Shown here piece by piece: positions 38,431 to 56,445 of a DNA stretch of 64,000 bases. Position 1 is the first letter of the stretch, and each line of letters begins with the position of its first letter. The notes beneath the pieces were generated by a model, which worked only from the letters and a program-made list of their open reading frames with translations, had not been told where the DNA came from and searched no databases. A program made the position numbers and the translations under genes. The DNA comes from Xiphophorus maculatus (lineage: Eukaryota; Chordata; Actinopteri; Cyprinodontiformes; Poeciliidae): contig NC_036454.1 in the NCBI RefSeq assembly GCF_002775205.1, positions 5,895,882-5,959,881 on the forward strand. The letters run 5' to 3'.

Positions 38431-41400
38431 ATGCCTTCAGAAAATCTACGATGGGAAACTTTAGAGGCCTTAAAAAATTCACCAAAAGGACAAGTGACCT
38501 TCGACCCCTACTGGTCAGAGAGAGGAGAGGTGAGCTAACTTCGGTTAGCATCTGCTAGCTCGATTCTGCTTGTTTACTTTTAAAGCCAGGGTATTTATTA
38601 ATTATCAAATGCTCATTTATTGACTCAGTTTGACCAAAGACTGTTTCACCAAGAGCACTTCTTCAGATTAAGGTGTGAAATCGAGGACATGAGGTGGTTT
38701 TGTCGGACTTAATTTAAATCTTCTTCAGTTTGCTACATCATCGTCCCCTAATATCCCCACCAGGGGGCAGTGTTATGTTTTGTTTTTTTAAATTAAGAAA
38801 TAAAAGACAAAGCAGTTGTCTTAAACTTTAGGGAACGTCCCTCAAAAATTACCTTTTAAAACCTAAATTGTGTCATTATATGGAAAATCGGATAATAGTG
38901 CAAACAAGCAACGCCTCAGCTAAAAAAATCTGAAGTAACATAACATAATTTTCTAGGCTCTTTAATCTAATACAATCCAATATCGTAATTATTTTTTTTC
39001 GGTAGTCCTAATCCTCTTCCACGTAGAGCATCTGGAGTTTTTAAAGTAATAAATGGAAATTTGATTCAATGTACATTACAGTTTTTAAGTGCCAGGTTGT
39101 ATACAGTAATCTGACAGATTAATGATGAAAATATGACCTTTGAACTTCTTTCTGAGCATCTCTCTGTGTTCTGCAGCATATTTTGGCAGGGTGTAAAGAG
39201 ACCCCCAGCTTGTCCACCCACTCTGCGGTCATATTGGAGCGGATCGACTCTCGGTCGCTGAACAAGTCGTCCTTCTTGGACTCCAGCTCCATTGACTTTG
39301 AGGAGAAACCTGCCTCTGTTTCCTCCTCGGAATCCAAAGCAGATCTCAACAGCAAGATCAGCTCTCTTTCTTCAACTCCGTCTCTGAAAAATCAACCAAA
39401 AGATGTAAGTTATACACTAAAGTTGTTGGGATGCTGTTATTGTTGCTGGAGAGCTTTTCTGGGAGTTTTTTGCTATTGTTGCAGGTTCCCGAGTCGCTAC
39501 CAAAGCTTAGCATGCTCCCTGCGCTTAACGATGAGACGAGAGGTGAAAGTCCAGAGGAAAGAGAGGATGTCAGCGAAGTTCCCGCTCCTCCTTCCCCACC
39601 CGCCATTTCCTTGCTGTCGCCCAGAGCCATGGAGACGGCCGGCCACATCATCCGCTTCCAGAAGAAGCAGCAAGAGAAGGCCAAGGTCTGATTCACAGAA
39701 CCTTTTTTCAGATCAAACTCATGTTTTTTTTGATCCACTCTTTGATAGGACTGGGTTTTGGAGATTTGCACGTTTTTTTTCTTTCCAAAAATGTATTCCT
39801 TGGGTTTCCATAGTTCAGAGTGACATCAACAAGTCATGGTGGCCATCTTGTGTGTTTCACAGCTTCTGTTTATTTGAACTGTGAATTCAGCTCAGGTGCA
39901 ATATTATGGCCAAACAAAGATTTCTTTTCTTTTAATTACGAGAATAAAGTCATAATATTGCAAGCATATTGCTGTACGACAATAGAAATGAAATAATACA
40001 TACATAAAGTCATAAAAATAGGAGAACAAAGTAGTAATTTTATAAGAATTTCAACAAGAAAAGTAAAAAATTAAAATGAAAAATGCTGAGCATCTTGTGA
40101 AGTTATACTTTGGTGTCAGTTTAAAAAAAAAACTTTTTTAAAAGGTTTAATTTTAAAGATTTTTTCTGCTAATATTATGACAATTTTCTCGTAATTAAGC
40201 AAGAATTCTCATAGCCTGACTCTAAAATTTTGCTGCACAAATCACAGAATAAATGATTAAAACGAAAGCCACGTTTTGAAAAATATTTTCTGTCATTTTT
40301 TATTTAGGAAAGAGAGCAAGCAAAAAAAAAAATCCCTTAAAATCAGATCTGATATGAAAAAAATCAGACTTTATTTTCAAGCCAAATTGCTCAGCCCTAT
40401 TATATGAAGTCATCAACAAGCCAACTAGAGCTTTATTTATACATATTTGGCTGATCATTCAGAACATGTTTCATAATATTAAAATTCACGCTCAGAAAAA
40501 ATCCAAATATGAATGAAAAACAATAATTGTTATTTTAGAGAGGAATAATTAAGCTGGTATTTGTTTGTGAAGCCATTATGTTTATTTCTTTTCTCCTTCT
40601 GAGCAGCCATGCTTTCTTTTAATCTTTAACACTTTTATTATCATCTCAAGGTTTTCCGGAGGTCAATCTTTGGACATTTTCCTCATCAGAACACTTAAAA
40701 AAATGTTGGAAAACCCGGAGAGCTTTTTATTAAGACTCTAAAGTTATCAAAAATCCTGGTAGTTTTGAAGGAACATATAAAAAGTACTTCATGTTAGAAG
40801 TATCAATCTGACAGAGTTTATGTGATGTTACTCCTGGAAGTGAGTCTGGATCTGTTTTATCAATGTCTCAAACGCCAGGTGGCGCTCCAAGAGCGGCAAT
40901 CGTTGCAGGAGAAGCTGGTGGAGTCGGTGGCGAGCACCGAGTTGGAGCACCTGAAGCGCTTCGAGGAGCTGAGGGAGTTGAAGCAGCGGCAGGAGTTCCA
41001 GAGTATTCGGGACATGATGGACAGAGAGTGAGAACCGAGCCGCACGCAGGACGATACCGAGTGATAATTGAGATGTTTCAGTGTGTTTGGAGTCCAAACT
41101 GTTTCGTCTCTCCGCTGCAGGACCAAAGAGCTCATGGGGCGCCAGGAGAAGCTGAAGGAAGAGCAGCGGCACCGAATAAAGGTACAACAATACGTCAATA
41201 ATTACAGGCAAAAAAACAAACTTCTCCCTGTTCAATTTCATAGTGTCCTCTGTTTTGTGGTACACTTACATAAGTAGCATCTATATATATATAAGCCTGT
41301 TACAATAAGCAATGACTCAGTTAATCGTATTATAAATTAAAACAAACTCAACAATTTCCAACTGCTTGATTTATGTTTTATTTTTTTTCTTTCTTTCTAC

Positions 41401-44400
41401 CAAAAGCTGGATGACAGAACTCTTCAGTCTTTGGTCTTTTTTTGAAGAACAGTTTTGTTTACATAGACTTCTTAGTTCATCTTATTTATTGTTTCTGTTG
41501 TTTTTTGTTTATTTATTTTGGATATTTAAAATGTTTTCCAGTTCCAGTGTTAAATGCTCATTAGATTCTAAAGTTTATTGGTTTTTGAGAATATGTTCTT
41601 GCATTTTTATGTATTCTACTACTTGAAAATGGTCTCAAAGCAACAATTATCATTTATCACAGTAACTTCTGCGACAATTTATCATCATGCAATATTTGTT
41701 AATGTGACAGACCTATCTATATATACAGATCTTTAAATTAGTAGGTAAAGTTGTCTGTGTTTCATCTATCATTAAATGTTCTTTATTATTTTCTTTCAAA
41801 TCTGATCTAAAATGTTCTCGGCTTGTTTTGGTTCGGGTGTTTTTTTTCTAGTGTTTTTCTTCCACAGGACTGAAACACAAACTAAATTTTCTTCATGAAT
41901 ACAGTCATGAAGAAAATGCAAGATTATTCCCATGTCTGCTTGAAACTGTTTTTTATAAACTTCGAATCAACATGCAGCAATGAAAAGCTCTGTTGGTCAA
42001 TACATTTGTCAACAATAAAAAGGTTTCGGTTTTCGTGAATTTAATGAACAGAAAAAAAATCTGATTTTTTTTTTGTATTTGACATGTCAGAACTGCTTGG
42101 AATCAATGATCAACTGGTATATCAACAGGATCAATATTTAGAAGGTGCAGTTTAACATTTTCTGCAGGATCCTAAAATGTTTTAAACTTGACGATCTTCT
42201 TCTCTTCAGCCATTTTTAACGATGTACAACGCTAGGTCTTGCCCATCCTTTAGTTATTCATTCTTCAGTCTGGATTGATTTTGCTCCTGTAGATCCTGAA
42301 CCTTCGCGTGAGGGAGCTGGAGCAGCAGCGCCACCGTGAGGCAGAGCTGGAGAAGCAGAGGCAGGCGGAGGGCAGGGAGAGGCTGCGGAGCCTCAACAGC
42401 ATCCAGGAGGAGATCCTGCAGCTCAACCAGCTGCTGGAGCCGTCCGCCCAGACCAACGCTCACCTCCCGGCGGCCAGCCTCGCCTCACACAGCCTCCGCG
42501 GCAACCAGCTGTGCTCCCAGGTGTCGGAGGTCGTGAGAAAGACGGCAGAGGTCGGTCCAACCTCGGACGTGGGTTTTTGTTTCCTGCGGTTCTGTTTGGT
42601 AACTGGACGTCTTTCTGTTTCTGTCCAGGGAGAGTTTCCCAGCGTGGAGGACATGGCTGTGGCGGAGCGAGCGCTCTGCGAGATGAGGTCGGTGATCCGG
42701 CAGATGGAGGAGGAGGCGGCCAGGGTTCAGGAGAAGAAGAAGAAGGATCAGGAGCAGGAAGAAGAGCGCAGGAAGCAGGAGGCTCTGCAGGCGCAGCAGG
42801 AGGCACAGAAGAAGGCGGAGCAGGCAGCCAAAGAGAAGGCGCAGAAAAAAGGTAACTCTAATTTATTAGCTTCAAAACAGTGAATCACAGGTAAAATGAT
42901 GCATTTAAATCTGTAGAGATGGTTTAGAAACTGCAGGCAAAATATGGACAGGAGCAGAACCTGTAATCTTATTAATAGAGCTGAAACGATTCCTTGAATT
43001 AACCATGATTAATCGATTATTTATATAATCGCTAAGAAATTACATTTCTAACATTATTTCTTCTATCAAAAGTGACACTGTTTATAATCCAAATCACAAA
43101 TCTAACTGAAGAACAAAAAAGAGAGAAAATGTTAAAACTAGGGCTGACCCTAATAATCACGATTAATCAAATTAATCACAATTAATCGATTGTTTATGTC
43201 ATCGTTTAGAAGTTCTATTTCTTATATTATTTCTTCTCTACTAAAAACTAGCACTGTTTATATTCCAAGACACAAATATAATTGAAGAAAAAAAGTAAGA
43301 AAATGTAATTAAAGCTGAAATGATTAATCAACTGAATCAATTATTGATATTATATTTCTAATATTTTTTTCTCTGCCAAAAAGTGGCACCATTTATGATC
43401 CAAATCACAAATATAACAGAAGAAAACAGTGAAGAAAAGGAAAAATGTGCAACATTAAAATCAGGGATGAAATGATTAATCATTATTAATCGATTATTGA
43501 TGGTCAATTAATTTAGCAGATGATTAATTGTTAACTGGTGTAAACAGACTCTAAATAAATGGTCATTTGCAGAAAAAACAACTCACTTGAGCAGTAATTG
43601 AGACAAAACTTTACAGAGTTTTGTATATCTGTGTGTAGATATATACAGTACAGACCAAAAGTTTGGACACACAGTTGTGTCCAAACTTTTGGTCTGTACT
43701 GTACATTTAGTTATTCAAAAAAGTAATTACATTTTTTGCCTTTTTGCATCTTTTATTGTATTTCAAATATTCTGTAAAGAAAGGCTTAAGTGGCTAAATG
43801 ACAAATTTGGAAAAAGGTGGCAATTTTAAAAATTCGATTAAACGTCAATAATTATTTACCGAAGTAATCATTAATTGCAGATTTGTTGATTAATCATGTC
43901 TGATCCAACAGGGTTGCAGAACAACGCAGAAGAGAGCACCATGAAGTGGTACAAGGAGCTGCAGAACTCGGCCGCTCAGTGCGCTCAGTCCTTCGAACAA
44001 CTCAACTCTCCCAAAGACGCTCAGGTGGCTCCACGCCGCCAAACTCCAGAATTATTTTAGTATTAATTTATCTCTAAACGTCTGTATGTGATTCCCTTCC
44101 TCCTGGCTCAGACGAAGAAGCTGAAGCTGGAGCTGCAGAAAGCCGCCACCATCCCCGTCAGCCAGATCTCCACCAACTCCGGGTCGCAGCTCCGGGAGAT
44201 CTTCGACAGGATCGACAAGCTGCTGTCGGGACGGGCCGTGGTGTCCGGCGGGAAGTCCGTCTCCGCCTCCCAGCATCCTCAGGGCCTGGAGTTCGTCGGC
44301 TACAAGCTGGCGGAGAAGTTTGTGGTGAGTCTGTCTGCAGGTAGCAGGAGGTTTCACAGCCTGCAGAGTTACTGTTTCAACAATTAAAACGTTCTGGTGT

Positions 44401-47400
44401 GAGTTTTCATCATGTTTTCCAGATCTTCAAATTTGTCTTTTGAGAAATTAGATTCAAGGCTTTTGACACTTAATGAAAAGAAGGTTAAAGCAGCAACCAG
44501 AATTTTTTAAGAAATGGTTGAAAATGGACAAAATTAAAGTACAACTATTAATTGATAAGCGGTCATTTTCTTAACAACTTCAGTGTTGTTTTGTCTTGTC
44601 AAGAGGGCCGACCGTTTTCCATAACATGAAGGGCTAAATTTTTCATCATGTGCCGACCGTCCTCTTCCTAAGAGTCTTAGAGAAACAGAGTGTCTTCAGT
44701 CAGAACCTCCTTCAAATGCGCTGTAGTACAGACTGCTACAGGAGATCTTTCCTGCCAACAGCTCTTATAATCTACAATAACTCTGAATAATTTGAATTAT
44801 TAAGTTACAGCAAGATTTAATTTACTCGTCGGGACAGTATTTTTTAATTGAATTTCTATTTTTAAAAAATAATTACATTTTAACAGTATTTTGTGTCTCC
44901 CAAGTAAAATCTGACTGAATAAGCTGCAAATTGTGGTTTTCTCACATAAAACATCTATGTAACACAACAAAACAGGAACTGATTTTGTTGCTGAATAGAA
45001 AAGTAAAAGGTGAAAATAATTTTTAAAAAATAGAAAAACCAAATTTTTCATGCACACAGAGATGTTCATGCAGTACATCTGTAGAATAAATGAATACATT
45101 TTATTAAGTGCGTTAACTCACGACAGCCTTCATAATCAACTGCTTATTGGCATTATGTTGTTGTTTTTTCCCCCCAACATGTCACAATTTCTCTCCGTTA
45201 TGTCCTCCGCTTTTCTTTCATTACTTTTCTTTCATTGCCTTCGTAGCGAATCGGTAATTTTTTTACATGAGAAGTTGAAGCTGCTTCGTCATGCAGCTCA
45301 GCTTAATGTTTCACCTTTAACGTGAGACTTACGGAGCGTATCGAGGGTTTATATTTCAAAACAGAGCCGCATAAAGTACTTTTTTTTTTTTTTTTTTTTC
45401 ATCCTACTCCAGACTCTGTTGGGACCGTTACGCCTTCCCGCTCTGTTATGGCCCCGCCGCCATCATAGGCGGTGCCGTTGATAGTTTTTGTATCAACGAC
45501 ATCGCTTCAGTATGACCAGCGGTGCCCCCTGCTGGATGGAGGTCACACTACAACACTTAAAGAAGGTCTAAGCCAGGGGTCTCAAACTCGCAGCCCGCGG
45601 GCCAACTGCGGCCCTCGGTACGATAGTTTGTGGCCCCCGCCTTAATATGAAAGTTTAATGTTAGTGCGGCCCGCGAGTTTGATATAATTGGCACTTTTCA
45701 GTGTTGTGTGCGGAGCTGAACGAACTTACCAATCACGGTGGAGTATATTGCTCTCGGGGGCGGGACATCGGCCGGGCCTATTTGCATTTTCTATTTGTCA
45801 TTATTTGCATGCGGTACATGCGCAATTTCCGCGGCCGCTCCCGCTTCACATGTTTCAGCATCCAGTCTAGACCCGGAAGTTGCTGATCAGTGTAACGTAA
45901 TTAAAATTAGGCGCTGTAACGCTTGGGTTGTGTTTAAGGGAGGAGAGGAGGCGGCAGATTCGTCAGGACGGTCAAAAACTCACAACCACACTGGTACTGG
46001 GAATTCCACAGTGTTGTCCTTTAATAAATACGCTCTTCACCAACCTTACAAAGCCGGTTGAACGGCTGCTATATTATCAGACATGAAAATTGAGCAGCGT
46101 CCAAACAACCCGTAACATTACTAAAAAGTTAGGGAGCTACCATGTCCGTCTAGCACGTTTCTCCCGCGCTCTCTACAGAGAAGCCGTGGTGCATACTTCT
46201 GACATCATTAGCAATACTAGAGTATCTTAAAGAGACACTACACAATTAGGGCTGTTACAGCGCCTGACTACGGCCAAATATGGTAATAGGCAATCAGAAA
46301 GGTTCGGCTGAGGAGGCCGTGTGTGTGAATGCGGCCCAGCCTCACCCAGACTCTACCTCCAGCGGCCCCCAGGTAAATTGAGTTTGAGACCCCTGGTCTA
46401 AGCGAACTTTATTAATCGATTTTGACTAATTTTTGGTCTATTACACCAATTAATAGACAATCCCTAATGTTAATGGATATTTAATTTCAAACGAACAAAC
46501 AGTCCCGACTCTTCCTCTCACTCCTGATCTTTTTCCTGCGCAGAAACAAGGTGAGGAAGAGGTGGCGTCCCACCATGAAGCCGCCTTCCCCATCGGCGTG
46601 GTGGCCTCCGGCATCTGGGAGCTGCACCCCCAGGTGGGAGACCTCATCCTGGCTCACCTGCATAAGAAGTGCCCATATTCGGTCCCACACTACCCCCCGA
46701 TGAAGGACGGCACGCCTGTGGATGAATACCAGAAGTGAGTGGTTCAGAAAAGACGAAACAACAATATTTTCTAGATTTTTTTTATTTAACCACTTAAGCA
46801 TTTTTCTTTACTTTAAATGAAAATGTTTATGTTTTTAATGGGTTTTTAGGTTAATTATTGCTCTGATTGTGTTGTTCTGCCAGGAAAAGCCCATCTTTAG
46901 TCTGTATACTCTGGTTGACAATCGATTGCTAAGTTAGTTATGATTATTTCAATAAGCGATTAATCATGATTAATTCCATTAATTGCTTCAGTCCTGGTTT
47001 TAATGACACATGTCTCTTTTTTCAATTATATTTGTGACATGGATATAAACAGTGCTGGTTTTTGATAAAGAACTAATATTACAAATATAATTTATGACCA
47101 ATTTCGTGAATAATTGATTAATCACAATTAATTTGATTAATTGTTTCAGTTTCTTCAATCATATTTGTGATTTAAGTTTTGAGCCACTTTTTGGTAGAGA
47201 AGAAATAATATTATAAATATAATTTCAAACTGATAAGAATAATCGATTAATTCGATTAATCATTTCAGCTCTAGCTCAGACTTGCTTTTACTCAGGTAAA
47301 TTTTGGATCAGATGTAATAATGGTGATTCCCACTCTGACAGGATTCTGGGTTACCGTGTGGATGACTGTGGGGTCGAAGGTCAGGACAGTTTTCTGAAGC

Positions 47401-49670
47401 GGATGTCTGGGATGATCCGTCTCTACGCCGCTGTGATCCAGCTGAGGTGGCCCTACGACTCCAAGCAGGGGGTAAACATGCTGCCACTTCCTGTCTGCGT
47501 CCCGTCTGGGCTCATGCTGATCGGTTCTGAGGTTCTGATCGTTTGTCTGTCGTCCCTCAGTCTGTTCCTCACGGGCTGAACCACGGCTGGCGCTGGCTGG
47601 CCCAGATGCTCAACATGGAGCCTCTGGCTGACATCACAGCGACGCTGCTCTTCGACTTCCTGGAGGTGAGTCCAAATGGGAACTGAGTTTCTGGATCTGG
47701 TTCCTGAGGTTCTGAACTGAGTTTCTGGATCTGGTTCCTGATGTTCTGGATGTCATCTGGTCACCCAAACTGTTTTTATTTATGTTCTAACCTTTAGAAA
47801 AACCGTAAAGAAAATCAGTAAAGCCAGACTCCTGTTCAAATATCTGCTAGAAGTTTTCCATGAACTTTTATAATAAAATATGCGGATCACTCAAGTTCCT
47901 AAATATTTGGGATCTGAATTTTTACTAACTGTTAAAAGCCTCTTCTGATTTGGTTCTTCTTCCAGGTTTGTGGCAACGCCTTGATGAAGCAGTACCAGGG
48001 TCAGTTCTGGAAGCTCATCCTGCTGCTGAAAGACGAGTATTTCCCCAGGTACAAACTGAGGCTGCGGTTCAGAAATAATCCTATCCAACCATCTATTTGT
48101 CAAACATCCATCCATCCAAATGTATCTAAATCTCTGCTGCGTCTCCAGGATCGAAGCGGTGACCAGCAGTGGAGAAATGGGCTCCGTCATCAGGCTGAAG
48201 CAGTTCCTCGAGGTTTGTTTCCCTCTCAACTCTGTGCCTTTAACGAATATTGTAATAATTAGAGTCACAGGTTTAAGGAACATTGTTCAAAACTAAAAAC
48301 CCAGGAAGTTTTATTTGACATATGGAAAGTCATCCATCCTAATATCCAGGTTAGGGCTGCAACTAATGATTATTTTAGTAGTAGATTAATCTTAACGATT
48401 ATTTTTACAACTGATTAATTGGATAAAAAAATTGTTCACTAAAGTTCTGCTGTTTTTTTTCCATTTAATCATTTCTATGCAATATTAGAAATTCATTGAA
48501 AATGCAAATATTTCACTTACTTATTTAAATAAGAAAATAAACATTTCTTGCATAAAATCCGATCCCTTTAGAGATAATTTATAGTAAAGAAAACCCCCAC
48601 TTCTACCATCAGCTGGACTCAATAAGAGAAGGAAGGGGAGGCGAGGAGGGAGATGTTTAAGGCAGGAGTGACGCAGCAGAAAAAGAAACGACAAAAGGGA
48701 GGGAGAACAGAAAATTCAGCCATTTTGATTCTGGAAATAGTTACTGATAGGTATTTTCCTTTCGAACCTAAATAAAAGAAAGAACCACAGACAACGTATA
48801 TGAATTTTAAGTGGAGCTTTTGCAAAAGGGAAGGCTCTATCAAACTTCTCCTCCGAGCAGTTCCACAGAGCGTTCTGATCTGCTCTGACAAAAACTCCTG
48901 TTTTTATTGTCAAAGAAGAACAGGCAAGGGGGCAGTCAGGAAAACAACAGAGGTCGTAAAGCTTCTAACCCAAACATCTAACAACCCAGTTCCAGATGTG
49001 ATATCTGATCAAAGGTCTGAGCCCGGTTCAAATCTCGGTCAGTACTGTCAAGAAAACAAAATACGACTGCTCACAGGTAGTTACTAAATTAGGAGGTGTT
49101 CTTGTAAAAGGATTTAAGGTCTGAGAAACTTAGTGTTATCTATTTCTCGTAAAGTTGAACAGACAGTAGTGACCTCCAGGTCATTTAAAGAAGAGAACAC
49201 TTTAAACAGAAAATCACAAAGATCTATAGACTTAATGTGAACTAAAGTAAGAATAAAATGATAATACCAAAAAATCTCTAACAGTTACCGTAATCAGAGG
49301 ATAAATGAATAAATTTTTTTCTCATGTCTCGTATTACTTGAAAATTTTTCAGAACAACATCTTCTGGAGTAATTTATTATCCAACTAAATTTATTGTAAC
49401 AGTCTTCTCTGGAAGTACAAATATTTTTTCTTCTTAGCATTTTTATTTTAAATGCTAAAATCAGTATTTTGATATTTTCAGCAATGAATACTCTAACTCA
49501 GAAAATAGATTAATGAGCTTAAAGGTGGGAAAAGGTAACAAAAAGCTTAGAAAATGTCTTCAGTAGGTGAATTTTATGGGATAATTTTCTCTCCCACTTA
49601 GACGTCACTGCAGAGCCGACAGATCAGCCCGCCCAAAGGCCAGCTGAGCGCCACCTTCTGGAGATCCTGA
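38431..49670 (+). CDS. gle1: GLE1 RNA export mediator
   Basis: Nuclear-pore-associated factor that, with inositol hexakisphosphate, activates the DEAD-box helicase DDX19/Dbp5 during mRNA export; it also acts in translation. Fifteen exons: 38431-38529, 39177-39404, 39485-39685, 40879-41027, 41121-41181, 42293-42550, 42629-42851, 43912-44024, 44112-44324, 46544-46734, 47342-47471, 47561-47665, 47966-48048, 48149-48212, 49602-49670; 2187 bases, 728 aa (human 698), all phases consistent. The N-terminus [17 protein letters not shown] matches vertebrate GLE1. Residues about 34-165 are a Ser-rich divergent segment, 177-406 a charged coiled coil ending in a Lys/Glu/Gln run, and about 410-728 the conserved GLE1 helical domain ([73 protein letters not shown]), ending FWRS as in mammals. 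Confidence 0.98.
39745..40402. mobile_element. Non-autonomous DNA element with TAGGRCTGGG / CAGCCCTA ends
   Basis: Begins ATAGGACTGGG and ends GCTCAGCCCTAT, imperfect inverted ends about 650 bases apart in GLE1 intron 3. Shares GTGGCCATCTTGT with the stretch at 30747-30905. Contains the AATAAAGTC minisatellite block at 39930-40085. No coding frame. Confidence 0.5.
41290..41715. repeat. Dispersed repeat, second copy of the 6500-6860 family
   Basis: Starts near GTTACAATAAGC and ends near AATGTGACAG, with TACCAAAAGCTGGATGACAG and TATTTATTTTGGATATTTAA in the same order as at 6500-6860. Right-end motifs also recur near 49320-49420 in GLE1 intron 14. Confidence 0.55.
42970..43880. repeat. Tandem or clustered ATTAATCGATTA repeat copies (GLE1 intron 7)
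   Basis: At least three successive blocks, each with 'gctgaaa-gattaatc', ATTAATCGATTAT, a run on AAATCACAAATATAA, and AGAAAA. This looks like repeated copies of one element of about 150-200 bases. It contains the mariner-end palindrome at 43646-43701. Confidence 0.6.
43646..43701. mobile_element. Palindrome of two joined mariner-type terminal repeats
   Basis: CAGTACAGACCAAAAGTTTG and its reverse complement face each other with only a few central bases, and TA lies directly outside on both sides. The 56-bp unit can form an almost perfect hairpin. The left arm is the terminal repeat I associate with an abundant fish Tc1/mariner-like family. The whole interior is missing. Confidence 0.75.
44690..44865 (+). 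repeat. Truncated LINE 3' tail, copy 2
   Basis: TGTCTTCAGTCAGAACCTCC, CAGACTGCTACAGGAGATCT, TTTCCTGCCAACAG and a TTTAATTTACTCGTCGGGAC variant of the tail. Same order as the copies at 22370 and 55535. GLE1 intron 9. Confidence 0.6.
45574..46395. mobile_element. Non-autonomous hAT element, 822 bp
   Basis: Starts CAGGGGTCTCAAACTC and ends GAGTTTGAGACCCCTG, a perfect 16-bp terminal inverted repeat, with GTCTAAGC duplicated on both sides (45566-45573 and 46396-46403). The interior is unlike the usual AT-rich MITE: it is of mixed composition, with GC-rich flanks, and holds short frames on the plus strand. No transposase motif was seen. It lies 148 bases before a GLE1 exon. Confidence 0.93.
46885..47275. 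repeat. ATTAATCGATTA repeats (GLE1 intron 10)
   Basis: Blocks with GATTAATCATGATTAATTCC, AATTGATTAATCACAATTAA and TAATCGATTAATTCGATTAA, the same family as at 42970 and 48350. Confidence 0.55.
47690..47755. repeat. Short tandem duplication in GLE1 intron 12
   Basis: A unit of about 35 bases (GAACTGAGTTTCTGGATCTG, then GTTCCTGA-GTTCT) occurs twice in a row right after the exon ending at 47665. Confidence 0.75.
48350..48560. repeat. ATTAATC dispersed repeat (GLE1 intron 14)
   Basis: Begins GGTTAGGGCTGCAACTAATG and continues with GATTATTTTAGTAG, a form of this repeat that I recognise from fish genomes generally. The rest of the intron to 49590 has no recognised feature except repeat scraps near 49320-49420. 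Confidence 0.55.
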
Positions 49671-50487
49671 TGAACGACGTTCTCATGGACTTTTAGTTTT
49701 TGAGTTTTAGATTTGAGAATCCTGGATTTTTCTCATAGACGAACCTAAAAAATGAGGATTTCTCTGTGCCATTTGCACCACCCTGCTGTTGAATCGTGTC
49801 CCTGGAGACCGGAAAACGTCTGTATCATCGTTTATTTTTTTGTTTTATTTTTATTTTCTCCAGACTCACTTCTAGGACACGATGAATTTGGACATTTAAA
49901 CACCAACACAGCCGTCCTGCAAACAGCTCGTCCAGTCTTAAGTGCACTGATTTATTTTATTTATGTGCAGCATCACATCAAGATTTAAATCTCTTATTAG
50001 TATTTTTATTGTTAACCTGATGTTAGCTCTTGCCATCATTTCAGCCTCGTTAATCACTGTTCAAATCAAATAAGTGTTTTTGTGAAATTTGAACTTATTA
50101 TGTTATGAATCCACTGTGTGGAACTAAGAGATGCTGTTTTATTACAGAAATACTTCTATCCCGGAAAATGAAACAGACATCTGGCTTTTTGTATTTCTGT
50201 AAGTGAAAAAGCTGAAGCCAATTGTGTTTATGTATAATTTGTCCTGAATGTCTGATTACAAATCAGCGCCTGAACAAATGTAATCTACAGAAATCAGAAC
50301 CTGAGCTGCAGTTTTTCTGTTGAAATACATTTTTTCAGCTGTAAATCTCATTTTTTCCATTGGGAGTTAAAATGTATGAGGGCAACACATTAGGCATCCT
50401 TGATCTTGAAAGAAAAAAAGTCAGATTCTTTCTGCATATCTTATTTAAATGAAGCATCTGTAAATTTTGATGGAAACATCAAGATGA

Positions 50488-50493
50488 AATAAA
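50488..50493 (+). terminator. GLE1 polyadenylation signal
   Basis: AATAAA 818 bases after the GLE1 stop. The convergent PTGES2 gene stops at 51236, with a possible minus-strand AATAAA at 50842-50847, so the two 3' ends are close but need not overlap. Confidence 0.65.
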
Positions 50494-51235
50494 GTCTCAA
50501 TGCTCAAGTTTGTTCTTTTATTTTACATTTTCTTCCCCATGGTGTTACAAGTAATCAGCAGCCAACAGTTTGATACATTCCAGTCTGATGGGTGTTTTTA
50601 TAATGAACAAATACAGAGAACCTTATGTGGTTCCTGCACAGAAACAAAAAAAAAAAAAATGAACCGTTTTTGTCCTTCCTGAAAAAGCAGCAGAGAAATG
50701 AAAAGTTGTAAAGTCTCAAAATCAATTCAAACTTAAAATAAAATTGAAAGCTTGTGCAAACTTGAGGAAAAGAATGACCAATCTATTTTAGCGATTACAT
50801 CAAAAACTGACAATTTCCATTATTTTAAGTTCCCATCATTGTTTATTTAGAAGTGCAACAATTACTTCATTTCAATTTGTGTGAAAGTAAATCAAAAAGT
50901 AATAAATATTCATCTTTTGTCCTTTAGCTGGACTTGAAGGGCTTTAAGTCGACATTATGCGAGCCTCAAATCTCCAGGTGTGGGCAGTTGGAGTTCTCCC
51001 TTTCCACCAGTAGATGTCACTAGTAACCTCGTAAAAACCTGACGCAAACGGAGCAGACTTCAGGTTTTTTTGTCACTAAATGCTGAAATCTAAATCTCAA
51101 AGTATTGTTAAATTCATCCGTTTCACCGTCGATGACAGCGAAGAAGACTCATCTCGAGGCGTTTGAGATTCCTACACAACAACAAAGGCCATTTTGCTCC
51201 TAGTGCGGGTTGTTGTCCATCTGGAGGCTCGGAGT

Positions 51236-56148
<4,913 letters not shown>

Positions 56149-56286
56149 GTTGACTTTACGTAAAGCCCCACAATGCATCGGGACGGAGGAGACAAAGGAG
56201 TGTGCTGCCCTGGGTTCTGTCTGTCAGGATGAACTGAAGGCAAGGACGTTAAGGCCTGTGGTTTTTAAACTATGGTTCAGGTAACC

Positions 56287-56445
56287 CAGGGGTGTCAAAC
56301 TCATTTGCTGCGCCACACCTGAATAGAATAATTAGGTCATTAGCAACGCGCTGGAGAACTGATCTACACAAGGTGGAGGTAATTAAGCCATTTCGTTCCA
56401 GTGTTTTGTACCTGTGGTACATCTAAAAACTGCAGGACACCTGTG
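56287..56445. mobile_element. Short hAT-like element upstream of PTGES2
   Basis: Starts CAGGGGTGTCAAACTC and ends GGACACCTGTG; AGGTAACC is present on both sides (56279-56286 and 56446-56453). The ends are only imperfect inverted repeats, so the right border may be off by two bases. It lies about 140 bases upstream of the PTGES2 start and about 30 bases before the Helitron-like locus. Confidence 0.7.

Noticed and set aside
39183..39884. 233-codon plus-strand frame as an independent gene
   Set aside because: It is GLE1 exon 2 read through its donor into the intron and then out of frame over exon 3.
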